Assembly (NCBI GenBank): GCA_937919945.1
Contig: CALESY010000014.1
Coordinates: forward strand, 1-15,988
Length of the DNA: 15,988 nt
Source: an uncultured Chitinophagaceae bacterium
GTDB lineage: Bacteria; Bacteroidota; Bacteroidia; Chitinophagales; Chitinophagaceae
Direction of reading: 5' to 3'
Shown here: positions 13,815-15,988 of the stretch, one piece after another
How positions within the stretch are numbered: the first letter of the stretch is position 1
Layout of the letters: every line of letters begins with the position of its first letter
Program-made: the position numbers and the translations under genes
The notes under the pieces: generated by a model
What the model saw: only the letters and a program-made list of their open reading frames with translations
Database searches by the model: none
What the model was told of the DNA's origin: nothing

Positions 13815-14901
13815 CTTTTTTAATATTATGGTAGGCACTACTGATAAGGCAGTAAATTTTGATTGAATTAAGAAACATACAATTTAAATAAAAAAGCTTT
13901 TTTTGATTATTTATATATTTTAGCTTGTATTAATTTAATTGTTAGATGGGGTATTTCTTTTTCTATGCATCTTTCTGAATTTATTCATAGTGATTACTGA
14001 ACAAATCCCTTTGCTCTACACCTAGAAATGGTTTGTTTGGAAACACTTTTGTTGATTTTTCATTTTCGTATTAGCTGGTCTTTAGTTTCATAAGCTCTTG
14101 CTGGTGTGTTAGAAATACAATTCGTATGTGGCTATTTTGTGCAATTGGCCTCAAGCTTGTTTAAAACATTTCTGGTCTATTTGTTACATGTGAAATATTA
14201 TAACTTAATCTGTCTGTATAATGCAATTGATCCTTTTGCCAACCCAATGTGTAATACTATAATAGTACTATGTCTGATTTGAATGAGAATTTGACAAAGA
14301 AGATGTTTTTGTGACCCTTATCAGGACATTAATAAAGCCTCAAATAAATTTCTGGTGATTGGTTGGGTACCTATAATAACCAACATTCTTTCCTTCGTAA
14401 ACCTCAGTTATTAACGACTAGTGATTAAAGTTGTAGATTGAAGAGATACAAGTTATGTTGGTTGTGCACAATTTCTTAGATTGCGCTGTTCCCCCTTTTT
14501 TATATAATTATGGTACTTTTTCTTCAATTGTCGTTGGCGCTGTCTTAAGTGTACTTTTTATATGCAACATTCTTTCCTAATAACTCACTGCTTATCTCGA
14601 CTATTTTAATTCTATTTGTTTTAAAAAGCTTTCTAGTCAGTAATCAGAATAGAAACTGAGCCTACTTATTTTTGAGAATATAGGCCAAAATATTATTATA
14701 ATCAATGATGTAATATCGACTTAAAGCAATTATATAAAATTAATTTAATGTTTTTTTTATTGTTAAATAAATAATAAACAACACTACATACAATTTCTCC
14801 ACTCATCAAAGGAACATTATTTTAGGATAGTTATAATGTCATTACAAGTAACTGTGGCTCGCAATTTTAAGTAAATCTTCATTAAATCGGTTCAAAATCT
14901 G
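13815..14901. other. Gene-free AT-rich region
   Basis: About 1.1 kb with stops in all frames at short intervals and no reading frame that looks coding. It is more AT-rich than the flanking genes. It holds AAAAAAGCTTTTTT (13890-13903), TACTAT-A-ATAGTA (14255-14267) and the imperfect direct repeat described separately. No tRNA, rRNA or CRISPR pattern was seen. It separates the denitrification genes from the fic region and may be the remains of decayed genes or an old insertion. Confidence 0.55.
14381..14603 (+). repeat. Imperfect direct repeat, two copies 184 bp apart
   Basis: CAACATTCTTTCCT occurs exactly at 14381-14394 and 14565-14578. Similarity continues weakly to a shared CGACTA at 14415-14420 and 14598-14603, giving repeat units of about 40 bp. 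Nothing marks them as insertion-sequence ends. Confidence 0.4.
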
Positions 14902-14955
14902 TATCTTTGCTCGCACAAAAACTATAAAACCCACACCTTGCGTGGGTTTTATAGT
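14902..14955 (+). promoter_or_regulatory. Promoter-like -7 element followed by a strong hairpin; possible small RNA or leader of a lost gene
   Basis: TATCTTTG at 14902-14909 is a perfect Bacteroidota -7 element, with no clear -33 partner. Transcription would start near 14913. Eight bases later comes a perfect 14-bp stem, ACTATAAAACCCAC (14921-14934) and GTGGGTTTTATAGT (14942-14955), with loop ACCTTGC. The stem has A-rich and T-rich flanks on either side of its G-C core, so it could also act as a terminator in both directions. The ATG at 14969 gives only eight codons before a stop. Confidence 0.45.
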
Positions 14956-15082
14956 TCGAAGTATTTCATGACATATTGTATATTTTTTCTATAATTGAGT
15001 TCTGTAGAGCATTTCAGTAGTTCGAACTAATTGCTAGTTTTCCTGACTTACCATTTGTAAGTCCTGCACTGAATATATCCAG

Positions 15083-15325
15083 TTATGACCGTAATTTAGA
15101 TATAGTGGATATTAGCTCTTCAAGTAAGTCTTTATCTACATAACTACTAGTTCCATTCTTAGGATTGATAACCCTTAGTTCTCTTTCTTCGTCAAATTCA
15201 ATGATCAAGGGTATGTTCTCTATGTTTACATGAAACTGTTCACAGTAGCCAATTCTAATAAGTTTTGCCGGCACGTCTATAATCTGGCCCTTAAATGATA
15301 CCGGTATTATAAATGGTTCGCTCAT
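15083..15325 (-). CDS. Small acidic protein of unknown function
   Basis: 80-residue protein without signal peptide or membrane helix, rich in Glu, Ile and Lys. It begins MSEPFIIPVSFKGQIIDVPAK and contains an acidic EFDEERELRVI centre, then a C-terminal helix (DKDLLEELISTISKLRS). I have an impression of similar short Bacteroidota proteins with a PF.IPV.(F/Y)KG opening and DEER motif, all without known function. It is transcribed away from fic, with 136 bp between the two starts. A regulatory or antitoxin-like partnership with Fic is possible but not shown. Confidence 0.72.
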   Translation of the reverse strand: MSEPFIIPVSFKGQIIDVPAKLIRIGYCEQFHVNIENIPLIIEFDEERELRVINPKNGTSSYVDKDLLEELISTISKLRS

Positions 15326-15330
15326 AGCTG

Positions 15331-15360
15331 CAATATTAGTAAGTAAATGGACAGATGCAA
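15331..15360 (-). promoter_or_regulatory. Candidate promoter of the 80-residue protein gene
   Basis: On the minus strand a TTG at 15360-15358 and TAATATTG (one mismatch to TAnnTTTG) at 15338-15331 are spaced 19 bp apart. Transcription would begin near 15327, only two bases before the ATG, giving an almost leaderless message. Confidence 0.42.
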
Positions 15361-15388
15361 TTACTAAAAGAGATATTTTACTGTGTCA

Positions 15389-15462
15389 TGAGCCAAATAA
15401 ACTTGCTATTCGGCTCATTTTTTTTATTAATTTTGAGCCGAATATAGATTGTAATCGACTCA
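15389..15462 (+). promoter_or_regulatory. fic promoter bracketed by two copies of a 29-bp dyad (likely operator)
   Basis: Two dyads share arms and spacing. Copy 1 has arms TGAGCCAAATA (15389-15399) and TATTCGGCTCA (15407-15417). Copy 2 has arms TGAGCCGAATA (15434-15444) and TAATCGACTCA (15452-15462). Both have a 7-base centre, and they lie exactly 45 bp apart. A perfect -7 element TAATTTTG (15428-15435) sits between them, with a TTG at 15403-15405 (22-bp spacer) as possible -33. Copy 1 covers the -33 zone and copy 2 runs from the -7 end to the first base of the fic ATG, so a bound dimer at either would block transcription. Copy 1 followed by T-rich sequence also resembles a terminator, but no plus-strand gene precedes it. 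Confidence 0.68.
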
Positions 15463-15988
15463 TGATATATAACTGGCAACAATCAGACTGGCCTGAATTC
15501 AGGTATAAGCTACAAGATGTAGATGACGCACTATTAGCTTTTGCCGAGGAAACAGGGCTAATAAGTGGCATGCTGAATACTATGCCAGAAGATATGCAAA
15601 TGGAAGCCATTATAGATACAATGGTGGCAGAAGCTATTAAGACCTCTGAAATTGAAGGGGAGTATTTGAGCCGTAAAGATGTTATGTCGTCCATCAGGAA
15701 TAACCTTGGTTTAGAGACCAAACCGGCAATAGTAAAAGACAAGAAAGCACAAGGCGTTGGAGTGTTGATGGTTGATGTGCGAAATAGTTATAACGAATCT
15801 CTTTCGTTAGAAAAGCTTTTCAATTGGCATAAAATGCTAATGGCAGATACAAAAAACATAGCTGTTGGCAAGTTGCGTACACACAAAGAACCAATGCAAG
15901 TAGTTTCTGGTGCACTAGGTAGAGAGACCATACACTTTGAGGCTCCACCTTCTGCAAAAGTTCCAGAAGAGATGAAGAAGTTCATCAA
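15462..15988 (+). CDS. Fic-family protein with N-terminal DUF4172, truncated by the window end
   Basis: First 175 residues of a Fic protein; the frame is open to the window edge. Fic proteins transfer AMP from ATP to hydroxyl side chains of target proteins. The N-terminus MIYNWQQSDWPEFRY is the DUF4172 opening. T-S-E-I-E-G at residues 62-67 fits the (S/T)xxxE(G/N) inhibitory-helix motif of class II Fic proteins, whose Glu blocks ATP until released. VGKLRTHKEPMQVVSG (~135-150) is the standard segment before the Fic core. The HPFxDGNGR catalytic motif would lie beyond the window, so activity cannot be judged. Two dyads bracket its promoter, and full-length relatives often carry a C-terminal winged helix, so self-regulation is plausible. 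Confidence 0.9.
   Translation, partial: MIYNWQQSDWPEFRYKLQDVDDALLAFAEETGLISGMLNTMPEDMQMEAIIDTMVAEAIKTSEIEGEYLSRKDVMSSIRNNLGLETKPAIVKDKKAQGVGVLMVDVRNSYNESLSLEKLFNWHKMLMADTKNIAVGKLRTHKEPMQVVSGALGRETIHFEAPPSAKVPEEMKKFI

Noticed and set aside
13890..13903. AAAAAAGCTTTTTT palindrome as a terminator
   Set aside because: It has no loop and no gene ends near it; such palindromes are common in AT-rich DNA.
14882..14914. GGTTCAAAATC resembling a tRNA T-arm followed by sequence ending GCACA
   Set aside because: The arms do not pair, no D or anticodon arm is found upstream, and TATCTTTG is better explained as a -7 element.
15389..15425. First dyad plus T-tract upstream of fic as a rho-independent terminator
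   Set aside because: No plus-strand gene lies upstream in this window, and the dyad is repeated 45 bp downstream over the fic start, which fits an operator better.
15386..15742. 118-codon open frame on the minus strand opposite fic
   Set aside because: It is antisense to a recognisable Fic N-terminus and its Ser/Ile-rich translation looks like a shadow frame.

Overview
The window looks like a chromosomal stretch of a Bacteroidota bacterium, probably of the Chitinophagaceae type; the family-level guess is weak. The evidence is that most candidate promoters carry the Bacteroidota -7 element TAnnTTTG, start codons lack Shine-Dalgarno sequences, many exported proteins are lipoproteins with short Lys-rich signal peptides, and the nos genes are of the Sec-exported (clade II) type. 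The DNA is AT-rich throughout, and more so in the non-coding gap at 13.8-14.9 kb.

Layout. (1) 125-1684, plus strand: a di-haem cytochrome c peroxidase/MauG-family lipoprotein and a small unrecognised lipoprotein. (2) 1802-8064, plus strand: a nitrous oxide reductase operon in the order cytochrome c lipoprotein, nosZ, a four-helix membrane protein, nosL, nosD, nosF, nosY; the last genes overlap by ATGA junctions. It ends in a hairpin that also serves the convergent operon. (3) 8110-10785, minus strand: an Rrf2-family regulator with three cluster-type cysteines, a 12-helix membrane protein of haem-copper-oxidase shape, and a DUF2249-ScdA_N-hemerythrin iron-centre repair protein (RIC). (4) 10866-13717, minus strand: a NorC-like cytochrome, a NorB-like haem-copper protein and a hemerythrin-like protein in one operon, then a fasciclin lipoprotein with its own promoter. 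(5) 13.8-15.1 kb: a gene-free AT-rich gap with an isolated promoter plus hairpin and an imperfect repeat. (6) 15083-15988: a small conserved-looking protein divergent from a Fic-family protein that runs off the window.

How it works together. Groups 1, 2 and 4 form an NO to N2O to N2 reduction module. NorCB-like proteins would handle NO, NosZ handles N2O, NosDFYL and the membrane protein support NosZ copper-site maturation, and cytochromes c deliver electrons. Group 3 adds NO sensing and repair of damaged iron centres. No nitrite reductase and no Crp/Fnr-type regulator gene is present here.

The most striking non-coding result is a shared promoter design. A 14-bp dyad ATGAYnnnnRTCAT lies upstream of the peroxidase, the small lipoprotein, the cytochrome c-nosZ operon, the norC-like operon and the fasciclin gene. 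In four of the five, its centre is exactly 29.5 bp from the first T of a TAnnTTTG-like -7 element, the geometry of a class II activator. In three of them a second dyad, near AARGAYAWWWWTRTCYTT, sits 19 bp further upstream. Other notable points are a NorB-like protein in which one FeB histidine appears to be Asn and a haem ligand appears to be Met, and two copies of a 29-bp dyad, 45 bp apart, bracketing the fic promoter. All homology statements come from reading the sequence; no database search was run.
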